This document shows, in pieces, positions 43,459 through 53,376 of a stretch of 64,000 nucleotides of DNA. Numbering within the stretch: position 1 is the first letter of the stretch; each line of letters starts with the position of its first letter. This DNA is from Sedimentitalea sp041224545 (GTDB taxonomy: Bacteria; Pseudomonadota; Alphaproteobacteria; Rhodobacterales; Rhodobacteraceae). Both the position numbers and the translations under genes were made by a program. The notes beneath the pieces are model-generated. The model had not been told where the DNA came from, did no database searches, and worked only from the letters and a program-made list of their open reading frames with translations. The stretch covers positions 62,001 to 126,000 of the forward strand of contig NZ_JBGFGP010000176.1 of the NCBI RefSeq assembly GCF_041224545.1, read 5' to 3'.

Positions 43459-43509
43459 CTTAAAATCCCTGCCTGTCTTTCCCTTGCTGTGCCCGGACGC
43501 CAAAAGCGA

Positions 43510-44181
43510 TCACCCCTGGATACGGGATGGGACCTGCGGTGTCGCGCCAAGCGCCACCATCAACTGAGAGACCCGCTGTTGCAAGTCCGGGGTGGCCTCG
43601 GCGTCGTCTAGAATGGCCTGAAGCCGCGTCACCGCAGCATCGGTATCGTCCTCGGACACCTCGATCAGCGCCAATTGTTCCTCGGCCAGCAGTCGCAACG
43701 GCGCGCCCGGCTGCGCGAGCGCCTCGAACTGCACCCGGCGCTCGGCGGCGGGCATGGTGTCGGCCTGCATGGTCAGCGCCTTGAAACTGGCAATCTGGCG
43801 GTAGACCTCGGCAAGATCGACATTTGTCGCGATCCGGTTCAGCCGCGCCACGGCCTCTGCGGTGTCGCCCGCATTCGCCTCTGCCGCCGCGATCAGGAAA
43901 TCGACCACCGCCGCGCCGCCGGGGGTATCCGCCGTGACCTCTTTCATCGCAGCCGCGCGTTCGGCGGGATCATTGGCCGCCAGCGCCGCGATGATCCCGT
44001 CGCCCAATGCCTCGGCAGAAGCGCGCTCCTGCGACTTGCGGTATTCGTTCCACGCCGCGCCACCGACAATCAGCAAGATCAGCGCAATTGCAATCCAGCC
44101 ATAGCGACGGAACATCAGGAACAACCTGTCGCGGCGTACCTCTTCTGTCACTTCTTCGATGAAACTGTCGCTGTCGCTCAT
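43510..44181 (-). CDS. YfgM-like TPR membrane protein
   Basis: A 223-residue protein with a short cytoplasmic N-terminus, one membrane helix (about residues 24-44: GWIAIALILLIVGGAAWNEY) and a periplasmic helical domain of TPR-like repeats. It matches the YfgM/DUF2133-type protein usually found before bamB and der, where it helps link SecYEG to periplasmic chaperones. ATG at 44181 (MSDSDSFIEEVTEEV) is chosen; the longer upstream frame is weak. It is first of the set TPR-bamB-der. Confidence 0.87.
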   Translation of the reverse strand: MSDSDSFIEEVTEEVRRDRLFLMFRRYGWIAIALILLIVGGAAWNEYRKSQERASAEALGDGIIAALAANDPAERAAAMKEVTADTPGGAAVVDFLIAAAEANAGDTAEAVARLNRIATNVDLAEVYRQIASFKALTMQADTMPAAERRVQFEALAQPGAPLRLLAEEQLALIEVSEDDTDAAVTRLQAILDDAEATPDLQQRVSQLMVALGATPQVPSRIQG

Positions 44182-44458
44182 GCCTTGCCCTGTCTTAGGC
44201 CCTGTTGTCCGGCCCGGTGATACCCCGTTTGCGGGGCCTTGTTCCGCCCGGATATCGGGCAACGGCCCCCTCTTATCCTGCATACCGCTACAAGCCAAGT
44301 GGCCGCTGTGACGCAAATCTGCCGCGCACCGTGCATCCTGTGAAAAAAATTTGATCTGAACTGGTTAGTTTAGTAGTAAAAGCGCCTATATGCCAGAAAG
44401 CCCATTCGTTCCGGGTGTTTTGATTTTGGCCAATTCAATTGAAGTGGAAAGAGGCAAG
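44182..44458. promoter_or_regulatory. Divergent promoter region, TPR-bamB-der versus RND operon
   Basis: A 277-bp divergent gap. The part from about 44340 to 44385 is AT-rich and probably holds the promoter of the RND pump genes. An in-frame ATG at 44390 could start the membrane fusion protein, but the better-placed ATG at 44459 has AAAGAGGC before it. No clear operator is visible. Confidence 0.4.
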
Positions 44459-45685
44459 ATGCGTTTGATCCCCGTCATCACCGCCATCCTCGTGACGCTT
44501 GGGCTTTATGCGATCGTGTTCGAACGCGAGGCACTGTTTGCATTTGCGAGGGGCAACGATGCCACCGAGACGGCGCAGTCGGGTGATGACTCTACCGTCG
44601 CCGACGCAGCGGACGCGGTTGGCGTCGTGGTTCTGCGCAGCATGGCGCAGCAGATCGACAGTTCGGTGATCCTGCGTGGCCAGACGGCCGCCGACCGTCA
44701 GGTCGAGGTTCGCGCCGAAACATCGGCGACCGTGGTCTCCAATCCGCTGCCCAAGGGCACGTTCGTGCAGGCTTCGGATATTCTGTGTCAGCTTGACGTG
44801 GGCACCCGCGAAGCCAGCCTGGCCGAGGCGCGGGCGCGCCTGAGCGAAGCAAAGGCCCGCCAACCGGAGACCGAAGCCCGTCTGGCCGAAGCCGAGGCGC
44901 TTTTGTCAGAGGCACTGATCAACAACAACGCGGCGGACAAACTGTCCAAGGGCGGTTACGCGTCGGAAACCCGGCTCGCCTCGACCCAAGCCGCCGTCCG
45001 CTCCGCCGAGGCCGGGCTCGCGGCGGCAAGGTCCGGGCTGGAAACCACCCAGGCCGGCATCCAGAGCGCCGCGGCCGCCGTTGCCGCGGCCGAGCGCGAA
45101 ATCGACCGCCTGACCATCCGCGCGCCGTTTGACGGGCTGCTGGAATCCGATACCGCAGAACTGGGCAGCCTGATGCAGGCCGGCAGCCTGTGCGCGACAG
45201 TGATCCAGCTCGACCCGATCAAGCTGGTCGGGTACGTGCCCGAGGCCGATGTCAATCGCATCGAGCTCGGAGCACTGGCGGGCGCGGAACTGACCGACGG
45301 GCGGCGCGTGCAGGGCACGGTGGAGTTCATCAGCCGTTCCGCCGACCCAACGACACGTACCTTCGAGGTCGAGATCACGGCGCCCAATCCGGACATGTCC
45401 ATCCGCGACGGCCAGACCGCCGCGATCGCCATTTCGGCGGACGGAACCTCGGCGCATCGCTTGCCCGCCTCGGCGCTGACTCTGAACAATGACGGGCAAC
45501 TGGGCGTGCGCATCGTATTGGCGGACAACACGGTCGATTTCCGCCCGGTTCGTCTGTTGCGCGACGAGGTCGATGGAATCTGGGTCAGCGGACTCGAGGA
45601 TGAAACCGACGTGATCGTCGTCGGCCAGGACTTTGTGACCGAGGGCGTTCTCGTGAAACCCGCCTATCGGGAGACGGCGCAATGA
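44459..45685 (+). CDS. RND efflux membrane fusion protein (periplasmic adaptor)
   Basis: A ~408-residue adaptor of the HlyD/AcrA type that bridges an inner membrane RND pump to an outer membrane channel. It has an N-terminal hydrophobic anchor (about residues 3-20), the first half of a lipoyl-like domain (VEVRAETSATVVSNPLPKGTFVQASDILCQLD), a long Ala/Glu-rich coiled-coil hairpin (about 110-205), and the second lipoyl half with TIRAPFDGLLE. Beta-barrel and membrane-proximal parts follow. The stop overlaps the permease start by four bases. No tolC-like gene is present, so a channel encoded elsewhere is needed. Confidence 0.9.
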   Translation: MRLIPVITAILVTLGLYAIVFEREALFAFARGNDATETAQSGDDSTVADAADAVGVVVLRSMAQQIDSSVILRGQTAADRQVEVRAETSATVVSNPLPKGTFVQASDILCQLDVGTREASLAEARARLSEAKARQPETEARLAEAEALLSEALINNNAADKLSKGGYASETRLASTQAAVRSAEAGLAAARSGLETTQAGIQSAAAAVAAAEREIDRLTIRAPFDGLLESDTAELGSLMQAGSLCATVIQLDPIKLVGYVPEADVNRIELGALAGAELTDGRRVQGTVEFISRSADPTTRTFEVEITAPNPDMSIRDGQTAAIAISADGTSAHRLPASALTLNNDGQLGVRIVLADNTVDFRPVRLLRDEVDGIWVSGLEDETDVIVVGQDFVTEGVLVKPAYRETAQ

Positions 45686-48600
45686 GGGGAATCGTCACCT
45701 GGGCCTCTGAACGGGCCCGCATGGTGCTGGCCTTTATCGCGCTGTCGTTGATCATCGGCGGATTTGCCTATGCCAACCTGCCCAAGGAAGGCGAGCCCGA
45801 TATCGAGATTCCCGCGCTCTTCGTCTCGGTGCAGTTTCCCGGCATTTCGGCGGAAGACGCCGAAAGCCTGCTGGTCAAGCCGATGGAAACCGAGCTGGCC
45901 GATCTCGATGGGCTCGACAAGATGTCGGCCACCGCCGCCGAAGGCTATGCGGGCGTGGCGCTGGAGTTCGACTTTGGCTGGGACAAGACCGCGATCATGG
46001 CCGACGTGCGCGACGCGATGATTTCGGCACAGGCCGAATTCCCCGACGGCGCCGAACAATACAGCATCACCGAGATCAATTTTTCGGAATTCCCCATCGT
46101 CATCGTCAACCTGACGGGCGCGGTTCCGGAACGGACAATGGCACGCATTGCCAAATCTTTACAGGACGATCTTGAAGCTCTGGATGCGGTTCTCGAAGCC
46201 GGTATTGCCGGCAATCGCGACGAGATGCTCGAAGTCGTGATCGATCCGCTGCGGCTGGAATCTTACAACATCACCGCGCTCGAACTGATCAACGTGGTGC
46301 AGAACAACAACCAGCTGATCGCGGCCGGTGAAGTGGAAACCGCCGAGGGCAAGTTCAGCGTCAAGATCCCGTCGAGCTTTGACGAACCGCGCGATGTCTA
46401 TAACCTTCCGATCAAGACCAACGGCGACCGCGTGGTGACCCTGGGTGAACTGGCCGAGATCAATTTCACCTTCGAGGACCGCGAGGGAACCGCCCGCTTC
46501 AATGGCGAAAGCACGGTTGCCCTGCAGGTGGTCAAGCGCAAGGGCTTCAATCTGATCGACACGGTTGCGCTGGTCAAGGAAACGCTGGCGCAGAGCGAGG
46601 CAAAGTGGCCGCCCGAATTGCAGGCCGTGGTGCAGGTCGGCACCAGCAATGATCAGAGCCGCGTCGTCGGCTCGATGGTCAGCCAATTGGAAGGCTCGGT
46701 GCTGACGGCGGTGGCGCTGGTGATGATCGTGGTCCTGAGCGCGCTCGGAAGCCGGGCGGCGCTGCTCGTGGGGTTCGCGATCCCGACCTCGTTCCTGCTG
46801 TGTTTCATGTTCCTGGCCATCATGGGCGTGACGATCTCGAACATCGTGATGTTCGGGCTGATCCTCGCGGTCGGCATGCTGGTTGATGGCGCCATCGTCG
46901 TCGTTGAATATGCCGACAAGCGGATCAAGGAAGGTGTTGGCCCGATGCACGCCTATGTCGAGGCGGCGCAGCGGATGTTCTGGCCCATCGTCTCGTCGAC
47001 GGCGACGACGCTCTGTGCGTTTCTGCCGATGCTGTTCTGGCCCGGCGTGCCCGGAGAATTCATGGGGATGCTGCCGGTCACACTGATCTTCGTGCTGTCC
47101 GCATCGCTGATCGTCGCATTGGTCTATCTGCCGGTCATGGGGGGCGTCACCGGACGGATGAGCCGCCTTTTCGGCCGCATCTCGGATACTTTGCGCGCCC
47201 GCCTGCCCTGGGTCGTGCGTGCGGCGATGGTGCCGGTGGCGATGTACACGATGTTCATCGGGATGATGCAGGTGCTGAACCCCGCCTACCTGCTGCCTGC
47301 GGGAACCGATGGCATGGCGGGCTTGCTCTTTGGTGCGCTGGTGTTCCTGTTCGGGGCGTTCGCGGCCTCTGTCACCCTTGGGGCCACCCGCATCGAACGG
47401 CCACCGCGCACGGTACGGTCAGGCCACCGCCTGACCGTCTTTGGCCGTTTCATCAAACTCATCGCCGGCAATCCGATCATGCCGATCGTCGCCATCGCAT
47501 CGGTCTTTGCCGCCGTGTTCTATGTCGCGGTCGTGCTGTTCCCCGCCAACTCGCGCGGCGTAGAGTTCTTTGTCGAATCCGAACCGGAACAGGCCAGCGT
47601 CTTCGTGCGCGCGCGTGGCAACCTCTCGCTGCAGGAAACCGACGAGATGGTACGCCAGGTCGAAGAGGTGATCCGCGCCCATCCAGCGGTGATCAACGTC
47701 TTTGCCTTTGCAGGCAGCGGCGGGCTCAACACCGCCGGCCCCGGACAACAAGGCCCGCAGGACACCGTCGGTCAGGTCCAGTTCGAGATCATCCCGTGGG
47801 AAGACCGCCCCACCGCCCGCGAAAGCTGGTTCTTTGGCAAGCTGGAACGCGACGTGACCGCGCCCGATTATGACGGCGATTTCGTGATCGACCAGTTGAA
47901 CGCCGAACTGGCGAAAATTCCCGGATTCGAGGCAGAGATCCTGCCGCTGGAACAGGGTCCGGGTTCGGGCAAACCGATCCATCTGCGCCTGAAGGGCGAC
48001 GATTGGGCCGATCTGACCGCCGCCACCAAGACCGCGCGCGCCTATTTCGACACCCTGCCCGGCCTGATCAAGGTCGAGGATACGCTGCCCCTGCCGGGGA
48101 TCGACTGGCAAATCGATGTCGATGTCGAAAAGGCCGGACGCTATGGCGCGGATGTGGCCACGGTCGGCGGCATGGTGCAACTGGTCACACGCGGCATCCT
48201 GCTCGACACCATGCGGGTCGACAGCAGCGACGAAGAGATCGAAATCCGCGTGCGCCTGCCAGAACAGGACCGGGTGCTGAGCACACTGGATTCGATGAAG
48301 GTGCGCACCGCCGACGGTCTGGTGCCGCTGAGCAACTTCGTGAACAGGAAACCGGTTGCGAAGCTGGCCGAAATCAACCGCGTCGACCAGCAGCGCATCT
48401 TTGACGTCAAGGCCGATGTGGGCAGCGCCCTGTTCAAGGTGGTGGCCCGCGATGCCGACACCGGCGGCGAAGATCGCCGCGCGCTGGTGCGGGCGCTGGA
48501 CGGCGGCATGATCTCGGAAGGCGCGACGCTGGAAAACGCATCCGGGGATCGGTTCGAGATCGTGCAACTGGGCGACGGTGTGCGCGTTGACGACCTGCGC

Positions 48601-49503
48601 AGCGCGGTGACCTCGGGCGACGTGCAATTCGTGCCCGTGAATGCCAATGAACGCATCGCCGTAATCACCGAATGGCTTGGAACCAACCCGCTTCCCGCCA
48701 GTATCGACTGGGAATGGACCGGCGATCAGGAGGAACAGGAGGAATCCAGCACCTTCCTTCAGAACGCGTTCCTCGGTGCCCTGGGCCTGATGTTCATCAT
48801 CCTGCTTGCGCAGTTCAACAGCTTCTACAACTCGGTGCTGGTGCTGATGGCGGTGGTCATGTCGACCACGGGGGTTCTGATCGGGATGATGGTGATGCAG
48901 CAGCCGTTCTCGATCATCATGACCGGCACCGGCATCGTCGCGCTCGCCGGGATCGTGGTGAACAACAATATCGTGCTGATCGACACCTATCAGGAATTCA
49001 GCCAGTACATGCCGCGCATCGAGGCTATCATCCGCACCGCCGAAGCGCGTATCCGGCCCGTTTTGCTGACGACAATCACCACGATGGCGGGTCTGGCACC
49101 GATGATGTTCGGTCTGAGCCTTGATTTCATCAATGGCGGCTACTCGATCAACAGCCCGACCGCGCTGTGGTGGAAGCAACTGGCAACTGCGGTGGTATTC
49201 GGCCTCGGGATTGCAACGTTTCTGACGCTGATCGTCACGCCGTCGTTCCTGGCCCTGCGCGTGTGGTTCTCGACCTATGCGTCCTGGATCGGCCACCTGC
49301 TGGTGCGGATCACCGGCGGCACGGAGACCGAGACCGCCCGCGACATGCGACTGGATCGCGCCGCGCGCAAGATCCGGCTGGACGAAATCATCTGGGACGA
49401 GGTCGCCGACCCCGACGCCACACCACAGGGGCCTGTCAAACCGTCAGAGGAAACCCGAACGCCGGCGTCGAGCGACACACCGCCCCTGCGCGCCGCTGAA
49501 TAG
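45682..49503 (+). CDS. RND-family efflux pump permease, unusually long
   Basis: A 1273-residue inner membrane pump of the HAE1-like RND family, against a usual length of about 1030-1050. The parts are in normal order: helix 1, the first periplasmic porter half, helices 2-6 (with GLILAVGMLVDGAIVVVEYADKRI carrying the proton-path Asp), helix 7, the second periplasmic half, helices 8-12 and a hydrophilic tail. The extra length is partly a segment between helix 6 and helix 7 with two further hydrophobic stretches (about residues 508-532 and 543-571), and partly a charged C-terminal extension. Substrates are unknown. Confidence 0.9.
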   Translation: MRGIVTWASERARMVLAFIALSLIIGGFAYANLPKEGEPDIEIPALFVSVQFPGISAEDAESLLVKPMETELADLDGLDKMSATAAEGYAGVALEFDFGWDKTAIMADVRDAMISAQAEFPDGAEQYSITEINFSEFPIVIVNLTGAVPERTMARIAKSLQDDLEALDAVLEAGIAGNRDEMLEVVIDPLRLESYNITALELINVVQNNNQLIAAGEVETAEGKFSVKIPSSFDEPRDVYNLPIKTNGDRVVTLGELAEINFTFEDREGTARFNGESTVALQVVKRKGFNLIDTVALVKETLAQSEAKWPPELQAVVQVGTSNDQSRVVGSMVSQLEGSVLTAVALVMIVVLSALGSRAALLVGFAIPTSFLLCFMFLAIMGVTISNIVMFGLILAVGMLVDGAIVVVEYADKRIKEGVGPMHAYVEAAQRMFWPIVSSTATTLCAFLPMLFWPGVPGEFMGMLPVTLIFVLSASLIVALVYLPVMGGVTGRMSRLFGRISDTLRARLPWVVRAAMVPVAMYTMFIGMMQVLNPAYLLPAGTDGMAGLLFGALVFLFGAFAASVTLGATRIERPPRTVRSGHRLTVFGRFIKLIAGNPIMPIVAIASVFAAVFYVAVVLFPANSRGVEFFVESEPEQASVFVRARGNLSLQETDEMVRQVEEVIRAHPAVINVFAFAGSGGLNTAGPGQQGPQDTVGQVQFEIIPWEDRPTARESWFFGKLERDVTAPDYDGDFVIDQLNAELAKIPGFEAEILPLEQGPGSGKPIHLRLKGDDWADLTAATKTARAYFDTLPGLIKVEDTLPLPGIDWQIDVDVEKAGRYGADVATVGGMVQLVTRGILLDTMRVDSSDEEIEIRVRLPEQDRVLSTLDSMKVRTADGLVPLSNFVNRKPVAKLAEINRVDQQRIFDVKADVGSALFKVVARDADTGGEDRRALVRALDGGMISEGATLENASGDRFEIVQLGDGVRVDDLRSAVTSGDVQFVPVNANERIAVITEWLGTNPLPASIDWEWTGDQEEQEESSTFLQNAFLGALGLMFIILLAQFNSFYNSVLVLMAVVMSTTGVLIGMMVMQQPFSIIMTGTGIVALAGIVVNNNIVLIDTYQEFSQYMPRIEAIIRTAEARIRPVLLTTITTMAGLAPMMFGLSLDFINGGYSINSPTALWWKQLATAVVFGLGIATFLTLIVTPSFLALRVWFSTYASWIGHLLVRITGGTETETARDMRLDRAARKIRLDEIIWDEVADPDATPQGPVKPSEETRTPASSDTPPLRAAE

Positions 49504-49548
49504 GGGCGCTCTCGCGTGTCACGAACAGGCGCGACGCGATTGGCCCGG

Positions 49549-49569
49549 GGGTTGATCGGGGATCAACCC
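49549..49569. terminator. Hairpin between convergent RND and ABC genes
   Basis: A perfect 9-bp stem, GGGTTGATC (49549-49557) with GATCAACCC (49561-49569), and a 3-base loop, in the 89-bp gap between the RND permease and Atm1-type gene ends. There is no T-tract; possibly a two-way terminator. Confidence 0.5.
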
Positions 49570-49592
49570 GGCGCCGTCGCCATGCGACCGTA

Positions 49593-51401
49593 TCACGCGG
49601 CATCCCGATCGTTCTGCTGCCGGTTCCACAGATTGGCATAGCGCCCGTCGCGGGCGAGCAATTCATCATGCGTGCCCAGTTCGGCAATCTCGCCCTGGTG
49701 CAGCACGACGATCTGGTCGGCTTCGGCAATCGTTGACAGACGATGCGCGATGGTGATCACCGTGCGCCCTTCGCCTGCCCGGTCCAACGCATCCTTGATC
49801 TCGCGTTCGGTGTCACTGTCCAGCGCGCTGGTCGCCTCGTCCAGCAACAGGATCGGCGGATCCTTGAGCAAGGTGCGGGCGATACCCACGCGCTGCTTTT
49901 CACCACCCGACAGTTTCAATCCCCGCTCGCCGACGGCGGTATCGTACCCCTCGGGAAGCCCCGCGATGAAATCGTGGATCTGCGCGTCGCGCGCGGCCTG
50001 TTCGATCTCGTCCTGCGTGGCGCCATCGCGGCCATAGGCGATGTTGTAGCGGATCGTGTCGTTGAACAGCACGGTATCCTGCGGCACCACGCCGATCGCC
50101 GCGTGCAGGCTGTCTTGCGTGACATCGCGAATATCCTGCCCGTCGATGGAGAGCGCGCCGCCGGTCACATCGTAGAACCGGAACAGCAACCTGCCGATGG
50201 TGGACTTGCCCGACCCGGTCGCCCCCACGATGGCCACCGTTTTCCCCGCCGGAACGGTGAGGTTGATCCCCTTGAGGATCTCGCGATTGGGCTCGTATCC
50301 GAAATGCACGTCCGTCAGCCTGATCTCGCCGCCATTCACGCGCAGCGGCGGCGCACCGGGCCTGTCGGTGATCTCGGCCGGTTGTTCCAGCAGGTCGAAC
50401 ATCTCGCCCATATCCACAAGCGACTGGCGGATTTCGCGATAGACCGTTCCGAGAAAGTTCAACGGTACGGTGATCTGGATCATGTAGGCATTGACCATGA
50501 CGAAATCGCCCACCGTCAGGCTGCCCCCCTGCACCCCGAGGGCCGCGAGGATCATCACCCCGACAAGCCCGCCGGTGATCAGCAGGGACTGACCGAAATT
50601 CAGGAAAGCCAACGAATAGGCGGTCTTGAGCGCCGCCGTTTCATAGCCCTTCATCGCCACGTCATACCGCGCGGCCTCGCGGGCTTCGGCACCGAAATAC
50701 TTGACGGTTTCATAGTTCAGCAAGCTGTCGATCGCCTTTTGATTGGCGTCCGTGTCCTGGTCGTTCATCTGGCGGCGCAGCTTGACGCGCCATTCGGTCA
50801 CCGCAAAGGTGAACGCCACATAAAGCACGATGGTGACGGCGACGATCACCAGATACCAGACATCGAACAGCACGGTCAGGATCACCCCCACCAGCAGCAG
50901 TTCGAGGATCAGGGGTCCGATGCTGAAGATCAGGAAGCGGAGCAGGAATTCGACACCTTTGACCCCGCGTTCGATGATCCGGGACAAGCCGCCCGTCTTG
51001 CGCGAGATATGGTAGCGCAACGACAGCCGGTGGATGTGCTCGAACGTCTCGAGCGCCAGCCGTCGCAACGCGCGTTGACCCACCGGGGCAAAAACCGCGT
51101 CGCGCATCTGCTGAAAGCCGACGCTCATCAATCGCGCGACGCCATATGCCACCGTCAGCCCGATCGCCCCGAGCGCCAGCGTCGACGCACCCTCCCCCGC
51201 GAGGCTGTCGACCGCACCCTTGTAGAGGATCGGCGTATAGACCGCGATCAGCTTGGACAGCACCAGCACGATCAGCGACAGCACCACGCGCCGCTTGACC
51301 CAGGCCTGATCACGTGGCCAGAGATAGGGTGCGACGCGCCGGATGGTGCGCAGGCCGGAAAATCGCGCCTCGCGCGCTTCTGTGTCTTGAAAAGGCGGCA
51401 T
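49593..51401 (-). CDS. Atm1/ABCB7-type ABC exporter (fused permease-ATPase)
   Basis: A 602-residue half-transporter: six membrane helices (about residues 35-320) and a C-terminal ATPase with Walker A GATGSGKST (about 390-398), signature LSGGEKQRVGIARTLLK and Walker B ILLLDEATSAL. The segment FEHIHRLSLRYHISRKTGGLSRIIERGVKGVEFLLRF in the permease part is typical of the Atm1 family. These export glutathione-based sulfur or metal compounds, and in bacteria such as Novosphingobium take part in metal detoxification. It works as a dimer. It stands alone, convergent with the RND operon. Confidence 0.93.
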   Translation of the reverse strand: MPPFQDTEAREARFSGLRTIRRVAPYLWPRDQAWVKRRVVLSLIVLVLSKLIAVYTPILYKGAVDSLAGEGASTLALGAIGLTVAYGVARLMSVGFQQMRDAVFAPVGQRALRRLALETFEHIHRLSLRYHISRKTGGLSRIIERGVKGVEFLLRFLIFSIGPLILELLLVGVILTVLFDVWYLVIVAVTIVLYVAFTFAVTEWRVKLRRQMNDQDTDANQKAIDSLLNYETVKYFGAEAREAARYDVAMKGYETAALKTAYSLAFLNFGQSLLITGGLVGVMILAALGVQGGSLTVGDFVMVNAYMIQITVPLNFLGTVYREIRQSLVDMGEMFDLLEQPAEITDRPGAPPLRVNGGEIRLTDVHFGYEPNREILKGINLTVPAGKTVAIVGATGSGKSTIGRLLFRFYDVTGGALSIDGQDIRDVTQDSLHAAIGVVPQDTVLFNDTIRYNIAYGRDGATQDEIEQAARDAQIHDFIAGLPEGYDTAVGERGLKLSGGEKQRVGIARTLLKDPPILLLDEATSALDSDTEREIKDALDRAGEGRTVITIAHRLSTIAEADQIVVLHQGEIAELGTHDELLARDGRYANLWNRQQNDRDAA

Positions 51402-51479
51402 GAGAAGTCCCGAAAGATTTCGCCTGACATAGGCCCTGCCGACATGGTTTGCCAGCCCTGTCCGACCGCATGGTTCGGA

Positions 51480-52700
51480 TCAGTCGGGGATGGTGAATAC
51501 CTGGCCGGGATAGATCAGATCGGGATTCCTGATGCTGTCGCGGTTGGCTTCGACCACCTTGACATACAGCACCCCGTCGCCATAGCGCTCGCGCGAGATC
51601 GCCCAGAGCGTATCGCCGGTCTGCACCGTCACCGCCCGTACCGGCGATCCGGGGTCCTGAACGTCGCCGCTCGCCGGTTGCAGGGCATCCGGCGACTCGC
51701 GCTTGAACGGGGTCTCCAGGCGGCTGAGCACCTGTCCGTCCGGGCCAACCTCGTCCAGACGTAGGGTATAGACGCCGGGCTCCGCCGCGCCGATCTTGCC
51801 CCTGAACCGTCCCTTGGCGTTTGTATCGATGTCCGTCACGGGTTTGTTGTCGAGATAGACCCGAACCGCGGCACCGGCCTGCGCCGTGCCGCGAAGCACC
51901 ACCTCGCCCAACGCCGAATAGCTGATCGTATCCAGCGCCACCTGTGACGCGGTGGGGGCATCGGCTGCGGCGGGCGGGATCACTTCGACCCCGTCGGCAT
52001 CGGCGCGCAGGACGGTGACCGATGCCTGCGGCGGCGCGGTGACCGGCGCGAGCGCGGGCTGCGGCGCATCCGGGGGCGCCGTGGTCGCGGCCGGTGTCGC
52101 CCCGATGTCGCTATCGGTGACCCCAAGCCGGGCCGCACTCGCATCCGCCACCGGCGTCGTCTCGTCGACGGGCACGCCCAACCCCGCCCCCGTGTTTGCA
52201 GGCGACGGCGCGATGATGATCTGCTCTTGCGACACCGCCGTCTGGCCATCCCGTTCCGATCGCAGCGTCAGAACCCGCGCCGCGTCGGAAACCGGCAGCG
52301 ACAGCAGACTGACGAAATTACCATCCGGCCCCGCCATCGGGGTCTCTATCGTGTCATCGCCCATCAGGATGGCAACCCGGCTCCCCGGTGCGGCGCTCCC
52401 GGCGATGACGGTATTGCCGTCCGGATCGACACGGACGACATCGAAAACCGGCGGCTCCAGCGTCGGGTTTTCCGAGATCGCGTCCGCCTCGGGCGCGATG
52501 CCCTGTGCGACCTGCGTCGGTACGTCCCCATCCGTCGGGTTCTCGGCCACGGGCGCGACGCTCTCTTCGGGGCCCGGAACCGCTCGCTGAAAGAGGCGTT
52601 CAGCCAGAAAATATGCCCCGCCGGCGAGCAGTGCCCCGGCAAGGAGTCCGAGTATCCAGCGGCGCGCGCCCTGTGTGGACGGTGCTGACTGTTCAGCCAT
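51480..52700 (-). CDS. LysM-domain membrane-anchored protein
   Basis: A 406-residue protein with an N-terminal membrane anchor (about residues 15-35: WILGLLAGALLAGGAYFLAERL) and a long Ala/Pro/Asp-rich periplasmic part with two Ig-like repeats (PPVFDVVRVDPDGNTVIAGSAAPGSRVAIL; VVLRGTAQAGAAVRVYLDNKPV). The C-terminal LysM domain (about 355-406: VQTGDTLWAISRERYGDGVLYVKVVEANRD) should bind peptidoglycan. The family is common in Rhodobacteraceae. ATG at 52700 (MAEQSAPST) is chosen. The role is probably structural or in cell-wall maintenance, by inference. Confidence 0.87.
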   Translation of the reverse strand: MAEQSAPSTQGARRWILGLLAGALLAGGAYFLAERLFQRAVPGPEESVAPVAENPTDGDVPTQVAQGIAPEADAISENPTLEPPVFDVVRVDPDGNTVIAGSAAPGSRVAILMGDDTIETPMAGPDGNFVSLLSLPVSDAARVLTLRSERDGQTAVSQEQIIIAPSPANTGAGLGVPVDETTPVADASAARLGVTDSDIGATPAATTAPPDAPQPALAPVTAPPQASVTVLRADADGVEVIPPAAADAPTASQVALDTISYSALGEVVLRGTAQAGAAVRVYLDNKPVTDIDTNAKGRFRGKIGAAEPGVYTLRLDEVGPDGQVLSRLETPFKRESPDALQPASGDVQDPGSPVRAVTVQTGDTLWAISRERYGDGVLYVKVVEANRDSIRNPDLIYPGQVFTIPD

Positions 52701-52824
52701 GATCTTCCCTTCATCCCGGCCACGCGCAGCCTCGCCCGCGCGCACGGTTGAGCCAGCCTATCAATCCGGCTATCACCGGTCAAAACCTGTCATTTCCCCG
52801 GCAACCAGCGTGAAAGGCCCGATC

Positions 52825-53376
52825 ATGCCCGTCAAGTCCATCTGTGTCTATTGCGGATCGCGAAACGGCACCCACCCAGCCTATGCAGAGGCGGCGCGCG
52901 CATTGGGCGCGGCGATTGCCGGGGAGGATTGGCGGCTGGTCTATGGGGCGGGCGACGTCGGGTTGATGGGTGAAGTCGCCCGCGCCGCGCAAAAGGCCGG
53001 CGGCGATACCTTTGGCGTGATCCCGAGACATCTGGTGGAACGCGAGGTCGGAAAGACCGATCTGACCCGTTATGTCGTCACCGAAACCATGCACGAACGC
53101 AAGAAGGTGATGATCATGAATGCCGACGCTGTGGTGGTTCTGCCCGGCGGCGCCGGATCGCTGGACGAGCTGTTCGAGGCGCTGACATGGCGGCAGCTCG
53201 GGCTGCATGACAAACCGATTGTCGTGCTTGGCACCGAGGATTACTGGCAGCCGTTGCAGGCCCTGATCGCCCATGTCATCGATCAGGGCTTTGCCGATGC
53301 ATCGCTGGCCGGGTTCATCACCTGGGTCGACACCCCGACCGGCGCGATGGAGGCCCTGCGCGCGGCCCTGTCCTGA
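52825..53376 (+). CDS. LOG-family protein (TIGR00730, cytokinin riboside phosphoribohydrolase-like)
   Basis: A 183-residue Rossmann-fold enzyme of the LOG family, which hydrolyses nucleoside 5'-monophosphates to the free base and ribose 5-phosphate. The family motifs are present: ICVYCGSRNG at the start, RLVYGAGDVGLMGEVARAA (about residues 38-56) and PGGAGSLDELFEALTWRQLG (about 109-128), close to the usual PGGxGTxxE, with Ser for Thr. ATG at 52825 is chosen. It is divergent from the LysM gene. Its 3' end overlaps the opposite-strand rarD gene by 94 bases. Confidence 0.9.
   Translation: MPVKSICVYCGSRNGTHPAYAEAARALGAAIAGEDWRLVYGAGDVGLMGEVARAAQKAGGDTFGVIPRHLVEREVGKTDLTRYVVTETMHERKKVMIMNADAVVVLPGGAGSLDELFEALTWRQLGLHDKPIVVLGTEDYWQPLQALIAHVIDQGFADASLAGFITWVDTPTGAMEALRAALS

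Noticed and set aside
49743..51764. A 673-codon open frame antisense to the Atm1-type exporter
   Set aside because: A reverse-frame shadow of a certain ABC transporter, with no domain of its own.
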